The notes below the pieces were generated by a model. It did no database searches. It worked only from the letters and a program-made list of their open reading frames with translations, and was not told the origin of the DNA. Below, piece after piece: positions 28,443 through 37,421 of a DNA stretch of 64,000 nucleotides. Source of the stretch: Alicyclobacillus pomorum DSM 14955. GTDB lineage: Bacteria; Bacillota; Bacilli; Alicyclobacillales; Alicyclobacillaceae. Where the stretch lies: NCBI RefSeq assembly GCF_000472905.1, contig NZ_AXAR01000002.1, positions 124,001 through 188,000 on the forward strand, written 5' to 3'. The position numbers and the translations under genes are program-made. The number at the start of each line of letters is the position of its first letter. The stretch's first letter is position 1.

Positions 28443-29627
28443 TTACAGGCGCTCAACCACCATGGCGACGCCTTGGCCGCCACCGATGCAAAGTGTGGCG
28501 AGTCCGTAGCGCCCCTCACGCTTTTGCAGCTCGTGCAACAGCGTGACCAGTACGCGGGCACCGCTTGCGCCAATCGGGTGACCGAGCGCAATGGCGCCAC
28601 CGTTGACGTTGAGCCTCTCAGGGTTAAACTCGAGGTCACGCCCGACAGCCAGTGCTTGCGCGGCAAACGCCTCGTTTGCTTCCACGAGGTCCATGTCCTC
28701 CACTGCGAGACCGGCTTTGCCCAAGGCCTTCCTCGTCGCGTCAATCGGACCGAGGCCCATGACGGACGGATCCACACCTGCGCTGCCATAGCTGACCACG
28801 CGGGCAAGCGGTTTGAGGCCGAGCTCGTTCGCTTTCTCTGCACTCATCACAACGAGAGCCGCCGCACCATCGTTGATACCTGATGCGTTGCCGGCGGTCA
28901 CAGTACCGTCTTTCTTAAATGCAGGGCGCAGTTTGGCGAGGGTTTCTTTCGTGGTTCCAGCACGCGGGAACTCGTCGGTATCAAACACAAGAGGATCTCC
29001 CTTGCGTTGGGGAACTTCGACGGGGACGATTTCATCCTTAAACTTGCCTGCTTTCAGTGCCACTTCCGCTCTCTGCTGACTGCGCGCAGCGAATTCATCC
29101 TGCTCTTCCCGCGTCAAACCGTAGCGCTCAGCGATGTTTTCAGCGGTGATGCCCATGTGAATGTCGCAGAACGCGCACCAGAGGCCATCGCGGATCATAC
29201 TGTCAACGACTTTTTGGTCGCCCATCCGGAAACCGTTGCGGGCGCCTGACAACAAATAGGGCGCATTGGACATGCTCTCCATGCCACCGGCGACCAGAAT
29301 GTCTGTATCTCCAGCTCGAATGGCTTGCGCAGCCAACATCACGGCTTTCAAGCCAGACCCACACACCTTGTTAATGGTGGTGGCAGGCACGGTCTCTGGA
29401 AGCCCAGCCTTGATGGACGCCTGCCGCGCTGGATTCTGACCCAGCCCTGCTTGCAAAACGTTGCCCATGTATACTTCCTCGACTTGCGCTTTGTCCACGC
29501 CAGCGCGATTCAGGGCCGCTTCAATCACGACGCTCCCGAGCTCTGTCGCTGAAAGTGAAGACAACGTCCCCATAAAGCTTCCAATCGCGGTGCGAACCGC
29601 GCTGACAATCACAACTTCCTTGCCCAT
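28443..29627 (-). CDS. Acetyl-CoA C-acetyltransferase (thiolase)
   Basis: Catalyses reversible condensation or cleavage of acetoacetyl-CoA or a 3-ketoacyl-CoA. The 394-residue protein has the nucleophile C89 in [17 protein letters not shown], the histidine in [19 protein letters not shown] and the second cysteine in [18 protein letters not shown] at 29627 has GGGAGG upstream. It follows the epimerase gene at 111 bases. The two acyl-CoA dehydrogenases at the other end of the window could feed the same pathway, but direction (breakdown or synthesis) is not shown. Confidence 0.93.
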   Translation of the reverse strand: MGKEVVIVSAVRTAIGSFMGTLSSLSATELGSVVIEAALNRAGVDKAQVEEVYMGNVLQAGLGQNPARQASIKAGLPETVPATTINKVCGSGLKAVMLAAQAIRAGDTDILVAGGMESMSNAPYLLSGARNGFRMGDQKVVDSMIRDGLWCAFCDIHMGITAENIAERYGLTREEQDEFAARSQQRAEVALKAGKFKDEIVPVEVPQRKGDPLVFDTDEFPRAGTTKETLAKLRPAFKKDGTVTAGNASGINDGAAALVVMSAEKANELGLKPLARVVSYGSAGVDPSVMGLGPIDATRKALGKAGLAVEDMDLVEANEAFAAQALAVGRDLEFNPERLNVNGGAIALGHPIGASGARVLVTLLHELQKREGRYGLATLCIGGGQGVAMVVERL

Positions 29628-29707
29628 CGAAATTCCTCCCCGTCGAATCTGGTATCTCCTCTCCAGCGCCCTCGCAGCAGACGCCAAGTCAAAACCCTCT
29701 CGCCATG

Positions 29708-29725
29708 GAGCTCTTGCCCGAGCTC
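29708..29725 (-). terminator. Weak hairpin after the UDP-GlcNAc 2-epimerase gene
   Basis: GAGCTC-N6-GAGCTC forms a 6-bp stem about 15 bases past the epimerase stop; TTTTG appears 15-20 bases further on. It may be only a pause site. Confidence 0.3.
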
Positions 29726-29738
29726 AGTGAGACTCTTC

Positions 29739-30911
29739 CTATCGTTGCAAGTCGTTGCTCATGCCAACACGGTACGTGAACGGTTCAGGCCGCGGACCAC
29801 GGCCAAAATAGTGCAGAATGGCTTGGACAATCCGCTCCGACGCATAGCCGTCCCCATACGGGTTCTTGCGCCCCGCCATATCCCGGTACGCCTGTTCGTC
29901 CGTGAGTAGGTGCACCGCTTCGTTGTATATATCCTCCTGGTTGGTGCCGACCAACTTCAACGTTCCGGCGGAAATTCCCTCCGGACGCTCTGTGGTGTCT
30001 CTGAGGACCAGTACAGGGACGCCGAGGGATGGCGCCTCTTCCTGAATGCCCCCTGAGTCCGTCAGAATGAGCGTCGACCGCGCCAGAAAGTTGTGGTTGT
30101 CGACGACGCCCAGCGGATCAATCAAGTGAATTCGCGGATGTCCGCCGAGAATGTCAAACGCGACTTCGCGTACACTTGGGTTCAAGTGCACAGGGTAGAC
30201 AAGGTGAACATCCTCAAATGTATCCGCGAGCTGCCTTGCGGCGTTGCAAATATTATGCAGTTTTTCGCCCAAATTCTCCCGTCTGTGCGACGTCATGTAG
30301 ATCAACCGAGCACCTTTGGGAATGCTGTCGAGTACAGGGTGCTGATACGACTGGCGGACGGTCGTCTTCATGGCGTCTACGACAGTGTTGCCAGTGACAA
30401 ACACCTTTTCCGGCGACTTGCCTTCCCGCCACAGGTTTTCAGCCGCCCATGTGGTGGGGGCGAAGTACAAGTCACAGAGGACGTCGGCCAACTGCCGATT
30501 CATCTCCTCTGGAAATGGACTGTATTTGTCGTATGTGCGCAACCCCGCCTCCACGTGACCAATGGCCGTCTGATGATAAAACGCAGCCAGCGCAGCGGCA
30601 AACGTAGTGGTGGTATCTCCGTGCACCAGGACGATGTCCGGCTTGCGCGCGGCAATCACGTCCTCGAGGCCAGAGAGCGCCTTGCGAGTAATGGTTCCGA
30701 GGCTTTGTTTCGGTTCCATGATATCGAGGTCGTCGTCGGGATGAATATCGAAGACCTCGAGCACTTGGTCCAGCATCTCGCGGTGCTGTGCAGTGACGCA
30801 GACAAGGGATTCAATCCCTTCCTGCTGTTCGAGTACTTTCACAAGCGGCGCCATCTTCACGGCTTCCGGCCGTGTTCCGAACACCGTCATCACCTTGATG
30901 GGCGTATCCAC
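29739..30911 (-). CDS. mnaA: UDP-N-acetylglucosamine 2-epimerase (non-hydrolysing)
   Basis: Converts UDP-GlcNAc to UDP-ManNAc for teichoic-acid linkage units or other wall polymers. The 390-residue protein shows VFGTRPEAVKMAPLVKVLE, VTAQHREMLDQVLEVFDI, VHGDTTTTFAAALAAFY and DSGGIQEEAPSLGVPVLVLR, as in MnaA/WecB. GTG at 30911 has GGAGG 7 bases upstream. It sits 62 bases after upp; the upp-mnaA neighbourhood is conserved near the atp operon in relatives. Confidence 0.95.
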   Translation of the reverse strand: MDTPIKVMTVFGTRPEAVKMAPLVKVLEQQEGIESLVCVTAQHREMLDQVLEVFDIHPDDDLDIMEPKQSLGTITRKALSGLEDVIAARKPDIVLVHGDTTTTFAAALAAFYHQTAIGHVEAGLRTYDKYSPFPEEMNRQLADVLCDLYFAPTTWAAENLWREGKSPEKVFVTGNTVVDAMKTTVRQSYQHPVLDSIPKGARLIYMTSHRRENLGEKLHNICNAARQLADTFEDVHLVYPVHLNPSVREVAFDILGGHPRIHLIDPLGVVDNHNFLARSTLILTDSGGIQEEAPSLGVPVLVLRDTTERPEGISAGTLKLVGTNQEDIYNEAVHLLTDEQAYRDMAGRKNPYGDGYASERIVQAILHYFGRGPRPEPFTYRVGMSNDLQR

Positions 30912-30973
30912 AAGCGGACCTCCTCGTACGGCGTTGTTTCACGTGTGAATCTCGGGGCACTGCTTGGCGACGC

Positions 30974-31603
30974 CTAACGAGTACCAAACAGCCTGTCGCC
31001 CGCGTCGCCTAACCCTGGCACAATGTAGCCGTGTTCGTTCAATCCCTCGTCCACGGCGGCCACGTAGATGTCGACGTCAGGGTGGGACGCCTGGACTTTC
31101 TCAATACCAACCGGTGCAGCGACGAGGCACATCAGTTTGATGTTCGTTGCGCCGCGGTCCTTGACAGCAGAAATGGCTGCGACGGCCGATCCGCCCGTGG
31201 CCAGCATAGGATCCACTACAATCACGTCGCGCTCCTCGATATGAGGCGGCAGTTTGCAGTAGTACTCGACGGGCTTGAGCGTTTCTGGATCCCGGTATAG
31301 TCCCACATGTCCGACTTTCGCGTTCGGAATCATGGCGAGGATACCGTCCACCATGCCCAGGCCGGCGCGCAAAACGGGCACCAGAGCGAGCGTCTTGCCT
31401 TCAATGACCTTGGTTTTCGCGGGTGCCACAGGGGTCTGTACTTCCGTCTCCACCAATGGCAGGGAGCGAGTGATTTCGTACGCCATCAACATGGCTACTT
31501 CCTGAACAAGTTGACGAAACTCCTTCGTGCCGGTTTCCTTGGACCGGATGAACGTCAATTTGTGTTGAATCAACGGGTGATCTAAGACGTGGACTTGTCC
31601 CAC
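30974..31603 (-). CDS. upp: Uracil phosphoribosyltransferase
   Basis: Salvages uracil to UMP with PRPP. The 209-residue protein has the PRPP-binding loop [18 protein letters not shown] and the C-terminal uracil site [19 protein letters not shown] at 31603 has AAGGAGTG about 10 bases upstream. The upp-mnaA-atp order is shared with other Bacilli. Its leader from the extended -10 at 31767-31775 would be about 157 bases. Confidence 0.96.
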   Translation of the reverse strand: MGQVHVLDHPLIQHKLTFIRSKETGTKEFRQLVQEVAMLMAYEITRSLPLVETEVQTPVAPAKTKVIEGKTLALVPVLRAGLGMVDGILAMIPNAKVGHVGLYRDPETLKPVEYYCKLPPHIEERDVIVVDPMLATGGSAVAAISAVKDRGATNIKLMCLVAAPVGIEKVQASHPDVDIYVAAVDEGLNEHGYIVPGLGDAGDRLFGTR

Positions 31604-31766
31604 GATGAATGGACACTCCTTTTTCAGCGGTTGTCCGTGCGAAAAGCCAAACGCCGCATGCTGTGGAGAATTTCACGCACAAAGCGTTGTCCGTGACTTT
31701 CGAGTTGGACATTCCTTTTTCGTCGCTATCCGTCATATACTATCCAATAGGTTGTCTATCGTTGCA

Positions 31767-31821
31767 ATTATACCAGAAGGCTGTACCACAAAGCAGTTGC
31801 CATCGCCGATTATGGTATAAT
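31767..31821. promoter_or_regulatory. Mirror-image extended -10 promoters for upp and the glycosyltransferase
   Basis: ATTATACCA (31767-31775) and TGGTATAAT (31813-31821) form an exact 9-bp inverted repeat. Each is a TGnTATAAT extended -10 element, pointing to upp (minus) and to the glycosyltransferase gene (plus). No good -35 was found for either. The start sites would lie about 68 bases apart. Confidence 0.55.
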
Positions 31822-31875
31822 GTGGTCACCTTTTTTGCTGACTTTCGCTAAAGCTCCTGAGAGGAGGTGCTCATC

Positions 31876-33042
31876 GTGTCCTCTTTAAAGAAACTGCTTA
31901 TCCTGTCGGCTTCGTACGGCGAAGGCCACCAACAGGCGGCGGTTGCAATTCGCGACGCGCTGAAGAACATGAGCCCTCATACGGAAGTGAAGATCATCGA
32001 CTATATGCGCAGTGTGCATCCGATGCTCGACTCTGTGATGAAGTACTGTTACTTGAACAGCGTCCGGTTTGCACCTGCACTGTACGGTTGGTTTTATAAA
32101 GGAACCAGTCAGATCCCACCCTCCTCCATCATCCAGCGCCAGTTGAATTCGCTGGGCATCGACGAAATGGAGGAAACGCTTCGTGAATACCAGCCCGACG
32201 TCGTGTTGGCCACGTTCCCAACACCCGCGGGCGTGGTGTCGTACTTGAAGCAACAGGGTAAAGTCGACGTGCCTCTGGCCACGGTTATCACGGACCACGC
32301 GATTCACAGCCAGTGGATTCACCCGTTCACGGACGCGTACTTCGTGGGGTCTGAACACGTCCGTAAGGGCATGCTCGCACGCGGCATTCCGAGTGACGCC
32401 ATTCACGTGACCGGGATTCCTGTTCGCCCCGCGTTTTTGCAGTCGTTCGACCGCGAAGCGCTCTGCAAGAAGTACGGCCTACGCCCAGAAATCCCGACCG
32501 TTTTGGTCATGGGTGGCGGCTACGGCGTGATGGGCGACGTCAATCAAATCTGTGAAGAGTTGTTTCAATATCCGTACCCAGTGCAAGTGATTGTAGTGGC
32601 GGGCAAAAACAAGCGCATGAAAATGCAGCTGGACGAAGCCGTGAAAACGGCTACGCGCCCGGCCTGGGTGTACGGCTTTGTGTCGGAAGTGTACGAGCTG
32701 ATGGCCGTGGCAGACTTGATGTTGACGAAGGCCGGCGGTCTCACCATCTCGGAGGCACTGGCGGTTCAGTTGCCGATGCTGTTATATCGGCCCATTCCGG
32801 GACAAGAAGTGCAAAACGCGAAGTTCTTGGTCCGCTCCGGCGTGGCCGTTCTCGCCCGCAACCGCAAGCAGGTGAGCGAGCATCTGTACGACCTGTTGGT
32901 GAAAAATCCAGAAAAGCGGGCGTCGATGAAAGCGAAAGCGCTAAAGGTCCGAAAAGTGAACTCCGCGGAAGACATTGCGGAAATTTTGATGGACCTCGCA
33001 AATCGAAACAAATCTCGGGCACACTACCACTACCAGCATTAA
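31876..33042 (+). CDS. Diacylglycerol glucosyltransferase family protein (UgtP/MGDG synthase type)
   Basis: A 388-residue GT28-type enzyme that transfers a sugar from a UDP-sugar to a lipid. It shows the N-terminal LLILSASYGEGHQQAAVAIR, the VLVMGGGYGVMG hinge region and the donor-site motif ADLMLTKAGGLTISEALAVQ. No membrane helix is evident; such enzymes bind the membrane face. GTG at 31876 has AGGAGG 8 bases upstream. It heads a plus-strand cluster with an MFS transporter and a polysaccharide deacetylase. The acceptor cannot be told from sequence. Confidence 0.88.
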   Translation: MSSLKKLLILSASYGEGHQQAAVAIRDALKNMSPHTEVKIIDYMRSVHPMLDSVMKYCYLNSVRFAPALYGWFYKGTSQIPPSSIIQRQLNSLGIDEMEETLREYQPDVVLATFPTPAGVVSYLKQQGKVDVPLATVITDHAIHSQWIHPFTDAYFVGSEHVRKGMLARGIPSDAIHVTGIPVRPAFLQSFDREALCKKYGLRPEIPTVLVMGGGYGVMGDVNQICEELFQYPYPVQVIVVAGKNKRMKMQLDEAVKTATRPAWVYGFVSEVYELMAVADLMLTKAGGLTISEALAVQLPMLLYRPIPGQEVQNAKFLVRSGVAVLARNRKQVSEHLYDLLVKNPEKRASMKAKALKVRKVNSAEDIAEILMDLANRNKSRAHYHYQH

Positions 33043-33113
33043 TCCGCGTCAGCGAACGCCGGCCATTCCCCAGGTCATTGCTGGGATGACTAGCGACTGC
33101 AAGGAGTGGTTTA

Positions 33114-34430
33114 ATGAACATTCGTACGTGGGTGTCATCCCGACTCTCCAAGTGGCTGGAACCGGAGCTGTTTCAGCCATTTGTATTTGGTGTCCTGATC
33201 TCCCTGACGCTGTCTGAATTTGTTCGCGGTGCCCTGACGCTCTCCATGATTCCTACATATGGCAAGAGCGTCCTCGGCTTCGCAGTGGAATGGACGTCAC
33301 TCGCGCTATCCATCCACTACCTGGCGGACAACCTGCTGAGATCCCCCGCGGGTTGGATTGCGGACAAATTCGGCCAGCGCACCCTCCTGTTGACCGGCTT
33401 TGGCATCGCCTTGATATCCATCTTCTGGATGATGCACGCGACCACCATCTGGAGCTTGATTGGCAGCCTTGCGCTGTACGGATTTGGCGTCACGCCCATG
33501 TGGCCCTCGGCCATCTCTGGCATCGGTCTCGCGACGCCGGAAAAAAGCCGAGCACAATTCATGGGCTACCTGTACATCTTCTGGCTCGCCGGAACCGGAC
33601 TCGGCCCTATAGTGATCAACCTGATTATCGGCCGGACCTATACGGTGGCGTTCTGGCTGCTGATAGCGGTGGATATTGCCGCATTTGCACTGGTGTGGAT
33701 ACTGGTTCGCAAAGGAACCATCCGCGTCCACGGCGCTGCTGTGGAGAAAAGACACCATGCACACATCGGCAGAGCACAGTACTGGCAATCATTGTGGAGA
33801 AATGTCAAGGAAGCGGCGTTTCTGTTTCCTGGCATGTTTGCCCAGACGTTCGCCGTCGCTTCACTGCTCCCCATTCTGTCGCTGTACGCCAAGCTGATTC
33901 TGCATCTGAGTGGGGCCATGTACAGTGTCATGCTCGTCTTTGGCGGAGCATTCGCCGTCTTGTTGCTGATTCCGGCCGGCAAGCTGGTGGACCACTTCGG
34001 GCCACGTAAGTTTCTCGTACCGGCGTTCCTCGTTGCGGGGCTTACGCTCGGCATCTGCCCGTTTTTTCACTCCGTTCCTGCGACGTTTGTCGCCGTTGCG
34101 GTCCTCGGCTCCTGCTACGGGTTCATCCTGCCAGCCTGGAACTCGGTGCTCGACAAGTCCATAGATCCAGACAAGAAAGGCACTCTGTGGGGCGTTTTCA
34201 TGACGGTAGAAGGCCTTGGTTCAGCCGTGGGGCCGTATCTTGGTGGCCTCGTCTGGGACACCATCAGTCCCCGCGCGCCCTTTGTGGTCAGCGCTGCCGT
34301 TATCTTCGTAATGGGGCTGTTGTACATGGTTCTGCCGATTGAGCGGCCGCGAAACGTCGAACGGGTTCAGGACGAGGGCGCGGAGACCCGAGGGCGTGTT
34401 GTGTCGGTCAGGCAAAAGCAACGAACATAA
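33114..34430 (+). CDS. Major facilitator superfamily transporter
   Basis: A 438-residue protein with about 12 predicted membrane helices in two halves separated by a cytoplasmic loop around residues 200-225. The loop motif GWIADKFGQRTLLL after helix 2 and AGKLVDHFGPRKFLV in the second half are MFS motif A variants. ATG at 33114 has AAGGAG 7 bases upstream. Substrate unknown; its place between a lipid glycosyltransferase and a deacetylase suggests an envelope role, possibly lipid or glycolipid movement. Confidence 0.88.
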   Translation: MNIRTWVSSRLSKWLEPELFQPFVFGVLISLTLSEFVRGALTLSMIPTYGKSVLGFAVEWTSLALSIHYLADNLLRSPAGWIADKFGQRTLLLTGFGIALISIFWMMHATTIWSLIGSLALYGFGVTPMWPSAISGIGLATPEKSRAQFMGYLYIFWLAGTGLGPIVINLIIGRTYTVAFWLLIAVDIAAFALVWILVRKGTIRVHGAAVEKRHHAHIGRAQYWQSLWRNVKEAAFLFPGMFAQTFAVASLLPILSLYAKLILHLSGAMYSVMLVFGGAFAVLLLIPAGKLVDHFGPRKFLVPAFLVAGLTLGICPFFHSVPATFVAVAVLGSCYGFILPAWNSVLDKSIDPDKKGTLWGVFMTVEGLGSAVGPYLGGLVWDTISPRAPFVVSAAVIFVMGLLYMVLPIERPRNVERVQDEGAETRGRVVSVRQKQRT

Positions 34431-34541
34431 GCACAACACGGCCCTTGGTGCCCGCACCGAGTGCCCGGACACTCAAAAATACCGTGAAACACCTCCTTTG
34501 TGTCCTCGCGTGGTATCATCTAGAAAGAGCCATTTCATCCG

Positions 34542-35885
34542 ATGGACAACGGGCTGTTTAGGGAGGACGAAGCGGTTTTGCTGATACTGGTTATCCTTGG
34601 ACTCCTCATCCTTATGTACATACTCTACGCACCGCTCGCCGAGCTTCTGTTCAAGCTGTTGCATATCGGCACGCTGTACAAAGGGCCCTCAACACTGCGT
34701 AACATCGCCTTGACGTTTGACGACGGGCCGGACCCACGCTATACCCCACAGGTTCTGCAAATCCTGCGGGAACACGGCGCAAGAGCAACGTTTTTCCTGG
34801 TCGGAAAGCGCGCCGAAGCGCACCCAGACCTTGTTCAAGCCATTCTCGAAGACGGCCACGAACTGGCGTCGCACGGCGATGCGCACCGCCACGCCTGGTT
34901 GCTTGACCCCATTTCCACGTGGTTGGACGTCGCACGGGGAAAGCGGCGACTGGAACAGATTGCGGGAAGGACCATTGCCTACTACCGGCCACCCTGGGGA
35001 GCGTTCAACTGGGTGACGCGGTTGGCCTGCAACGTGCTCCACCTGAAACCGACGCTCTGGTCTTTGCGTGCGATTGACTGGTTACCCGGCGAGTACGCGG
35101 ACGAAGTGGTGCAACGGGTGGTCGGAGGGGCACATACGGGCGCGATTGTTCTCTGCCACGACGCAGGCGGTGCGGACAAGGCGCCACTCAACACGATTGC
35201 TGCACTGCCGGTGATTTTGGAGCAATTAGCCCAGCGAGGTTATTCCTTCACGACCGTTGGAGAGATGGAACGCGCTCTGCACGAGCAATCCGAGACCATG
35301 AAGTCGCTCTACAGCCGCTACCCGCTGTTGCGTCGCTGGTTGATTGTGCTGTGGCGCATTGTGGAGTTCGGATTCACGAAGCTGTACCACATCGAAAGCG
35401 TCAATCGGATATTCCGCATCGCACCGACCACGTGGCGCTTCGGTACCCGTACGAACGACGAAGGCGAAGTGGTCGTGACGAATGGAACCAAGGCGCTTGA
35501 CCTGCACTTCCAGAACGATACGCTCATTACATTTTCGAGTGCGGACGACCATCGGGCGCTGATTCGTGGCCTGCGCATGGCGAAGGAAGGCTTTCAAGAC
35601 ATCGCCAAGTTGCTCCAGTACGACCCGAATTACCAGGATGTCCAGGTTGCAGTCGCCATCACACTGATGAATCGCGGCATCGAAATGCTGGGTTTCCATG
35701 TGGAGGATCTGCCTGAAACGAGAACGAAAAAGCGGCTGCAGCGTTACATGCGCTTTCTGATGGGGATGTATCACCCGGAAGGTTTCTCGCGGCTGAAGCA
35801 AGGGCGTCAAGCGTTGGAGGTTAAGCTCGTGTGGATGACGCGCGATGAGATTGTGAAGTTGTACGGGTCTGAACGGCGAAGATAA
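34542..35885 (+). CDS. Polysaccharide deacetylase with a C-terminal YkoP-like domain
   Basis: A 447-residue protein: an N-terminal membrane helix (VLLILVILGLLILMYILYA), a NodB deacetylase domain at about residues 50-250 with ALTFDDGPDPRYTPQ (catalytic Asp and zinc Asp), ELASHGDAHRHAW (zinc histidines) and YYRPPWGAFN, then a 190-residue C-terminal domain that resembles YkoP. It should remove N- or O-acetyl groups from wall or surface glycans. The start is unsure: ATG at 34542 has a weak site, while TTG at 34578 follows AGGGAGG by 11 bases. It ends the plus-strand cluster at a strong terminator. Confidence 0.87.
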   Translation: MDNGLFREDEAVLLILVILGLLILMYILYAPLAELLFKLLHIGTLYKGPSTLRNIALTFDDGPDPRYTPQVLQILREHGARATFFLVGKRAEAHPDLVQAILEDGHELASHGDAHRHAWLLDPISTWLDVARGKRRLEQIAGRTIAYYRPPWGAFNWVTRLACNVLHLKPTLWSLRAIDWLPGEYADEVVQRVVGGAHTGAIVLCHDAGGADKAPLNTIAALPVILEQLAQRGYSFTTVGEMERALHEQSETMKSLYSRYPLLRRWLIVLWRIVEFGFTKLYHIESVNRIFRIAPTTWRFGTRTNDEGEVVVTNGTKALDLHFQNDTLITFSSADDHRALIRGLRMAKEGFQDIAKLLQYDPNYQDVQVAVAITLMNRGIEMLGFHVEDLPETRTKKRLQRYMRFLMGMYHPEGFSRLKQGRQALEVKLVWMTRDEIVKLYGSERRR

Positions 35886-35920
35886 CGCAGGGCGGCGATA
35901 CAGCCGCCCTGCGTGTTTTG
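35885..35920 (+). terminator. Terminator of the glycosyltransferase-MFS-deacetylase cluster
   Basis: A perfect 12-bp stem (ACGCAGGGCGGC with GCCGCCCTGCGT) with a 6-base loop, followed by GTTTTGG. It lies directly after the deacetylase stop and ahead of the convergent oxidoreductase gene. Confidence 0.85.
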
Positions 35921-35929
35921 GCTACTCAT

Positions 35930-36892
35930 TCACTTCAGCAGTGGCAGAATCTCCTCGCCAACCTCCTCCAGTACCTCGTCTGCGGGACGCCGGCCGTACT
36001 TAAAGTTCAGGATCACATGGTTCACGCCCACCTGCTGTAACCCTTCCAAGTATGCCAGCATCGCCTTACGACCGCCGCGGAATCCCAGATGAATCGGCTC
36101 CGGCGGCACATCGGGATCCTCCGTGAGATCAATGTAAAACGACTGAACCATCGGCTTGAACTGGCCAGGGGCAGCGTTGGCCAGCGCGTCTTGCCAGCGC
36201 CGGGCAATTTGCGCCTGGACAGCCAGCCCGCGCGGATACGTGATCCACCCGTCCGCCTCCCGGGCAATCCAATCCAAGCTCTGCTGGCTGTGCCCGGTCA
36301 CCAGAATCGGAATCCGTCCGCTCGGCTTTGGTACCAGGTCGGCACCCTGCATGTGACCGTAGTACGGCGAGACCAGGACGGGGAACTGCTCAGACCATGC
36401 CTCGCGCATCAGCCGAAGGTTTTCGCGAAACCGGTCTCCACGTTCGTCAAAGGGCACGCCAAAAGCGGGAAACTCGACGAGACGGTCGCCGGAGCCCACG
36501 CCCATCACCAGGCGTCCGCCAGACAGTTGGTCCACCGAGGCAGCCGCCTTTGCGGTGTGCAAGGGATGCCGCAGCGACAATACGATGGATCCAGTGGCGA
36601 GGGCAATCTCCTTTGTATGAGCCGCCATCCAGCCGAGGTACACCCACGGATCATACACCTGTCCGACGTCCCCGAAATTCGGGTCTCGCAGGGGCACGTC
36701 CCGCACCCACAGAGCGGCAAACCCGAGTTCTTCCGCGCGGCGGGCAAGCTGTTCCTGGTGTTGCATGGTCGGCTCGTCTCCAACAAAGGCTTCGATGGGA
36801 AAGAAGAGACCCAGCGTCAGTTTCCCCTGGGTGAACATGCGGCGGTAGCCCCGTCCTTCCGTCACCTGCGTGGAAAGCGGTGGATGAAACAT
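35930..36892 (-). CDS. LLM-class flavin-dependent oxidoreductase
   Basis: A 320-residue luciferase-like TIM-barrel protein. It shows LTLGLFFPIEAFVGDEPT, LARRAEELGFAALWVRDVPL and AASVDQLSGGRLVMGVGSGD, all typical of the F420/FMN-dependent monooxygenase group. ATG at 36892 has GGAGG 8 bases upstream; longer upstream forms lack homology-like sequence. It follows an ArsR regulator on the same strand and is probably controlled by it. Substrate unknown. Confidence 0.88.
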   Translation of the reverse strand: MFHPPLSTQVTEGRGYRRMFTQGKLTLGLFFPIEAFVGDEPTMQHQEQLARRAEELGFAALWVRDVPLRDPNFGDVGQVYDPWVYLGWMAAHTKEIALATGSIVLSLRHPLHTAKAAASVDQLSGGRLVMGVGSGDRLVEFPAFGVPFDERGDRFRENLRLMREAWSEQFPVLVSPYYGHMQGADLVPKPSGRIPILVTGHSQQSLDWIAREADGWITYPRGLAVQAQIARRWQDALANAAPGQFKPMVQSFYIDLTEDPDVPPEPIHLGFRGGRKAMLAYLEGLQQVGVNHVILNFKYGRRPADEVLEEVGEEILPLLK

Positions 36893-37001
36893 AAGATACT
36901 CCTCCTCTTGTTGAAGCACATAATATTTGTATTTCGTGAAATCCCGATATATCAGCGCGTAGAGACCCGTGCTTGCCGCCGTTGGCAACAGTACGAGTCC
37001 A

Positions 37002-37328
37002 CTAAGACGTTCTCTCTTCGCCCTGGCCGATGACTCGCTCCAACTCGTCCAGAAACCGTCGAATGCCCGCTTCGTCCCGACGATAATAGGTCCACTGGCC
37101 AATGCGTTTCGATTGAACCAGTCCCGCTCGTTGCAATTCTGTTAAATACTGAGAAACCGTGGACTGGGAGAGGTTCACTCGCCGTTGGATCACACTCACA
37201 CAGACGCCGTCTGCGTCCAAGTCGCCAACCTCCTGATCTGAAAAGTAGCGGTGAGGTTCCCTCAGCCAGTTCAGGATCTGCAGGCGTATTGGATTTGCCA
37301 AAGCTTTTAAGATCAACATCACGTCCAT
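37002..37328 (-). CDS. ArsR-family transcriptional regulator
   Basis: A 108-residue winged-helix protein with KALANPIRLQILNWLREPHR and a recognition helix in NLSQSTVSQYLTELQRAGLV. The metal-box position reads GVCVSVIQ with one cysteine only, so it is not a standard arsenic or cadmium sensor. The ATG at 37328 coincides with the predicted transcription start, which would make a leaderless mRNA. A 20-bp perfect palindrome lies in its promoter. The downstream flavin oxidoreductase is the likely target. Confidence 0.88.
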   Translation of the reverse strand: MDVMLILKALANPIRLQILNWLREPHRYFSDQEVGDLDADGVCVSVIQRRVNLSQSTVSQYLTELQRAGLVQSKRIGQWTYYRRDEAGIRRFLDELERVIGQGEERTS

Positions 37329-37334
37329 GACACC

Positions 37335-37363
37335 ACTATATCGATAATTATCGATATGTGCAA
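37335..37363 (-). promoter_or_regulatory. Promoter and palindromic operator of the ArsR gene
   Basis: On the minus strand TTGCAC (37358-37363), 17 bases, TATAGT (37335-37340). The spacer is filled by ATATCGATAATTATCGATAT (37338-37357), a perfect 20-bp palindrome that also covers half of the -10. Binding there would block polymerase. The +1 is expected at about 37328, the first base of the ATG. Confidence 0.75.
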
Positions 37364-37372
37364 GTGAAAGAA

Positions 37373-37406
37373 AGACCCCCTGACGGTCGCAGCCATCAGG
37401 GGGTCT
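37373..37406 (-). terminator. Terminator of glyA
   Basis: A perfect 11-bp stem (AGACCCCCTGA with TCAGGGGGTCT) with a 12-base loop, followed on the minus strand by TTCTTTC. It is 15 bases beyond the glyA stop and ends just upstream of the ArsR -35 box. Confidence 0.85.
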
Positions 37407-37421
37407 GAACGATAGGTTTCC

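Noticed and set aside
30943-30958. parS-like sequence TGTTTCACGTGTGAAT between upp and the epimerase gene
   Set aside because: Matches the parS consensus at about 12 of 16 positions and one half only; not enough for a ParB site without further copies.
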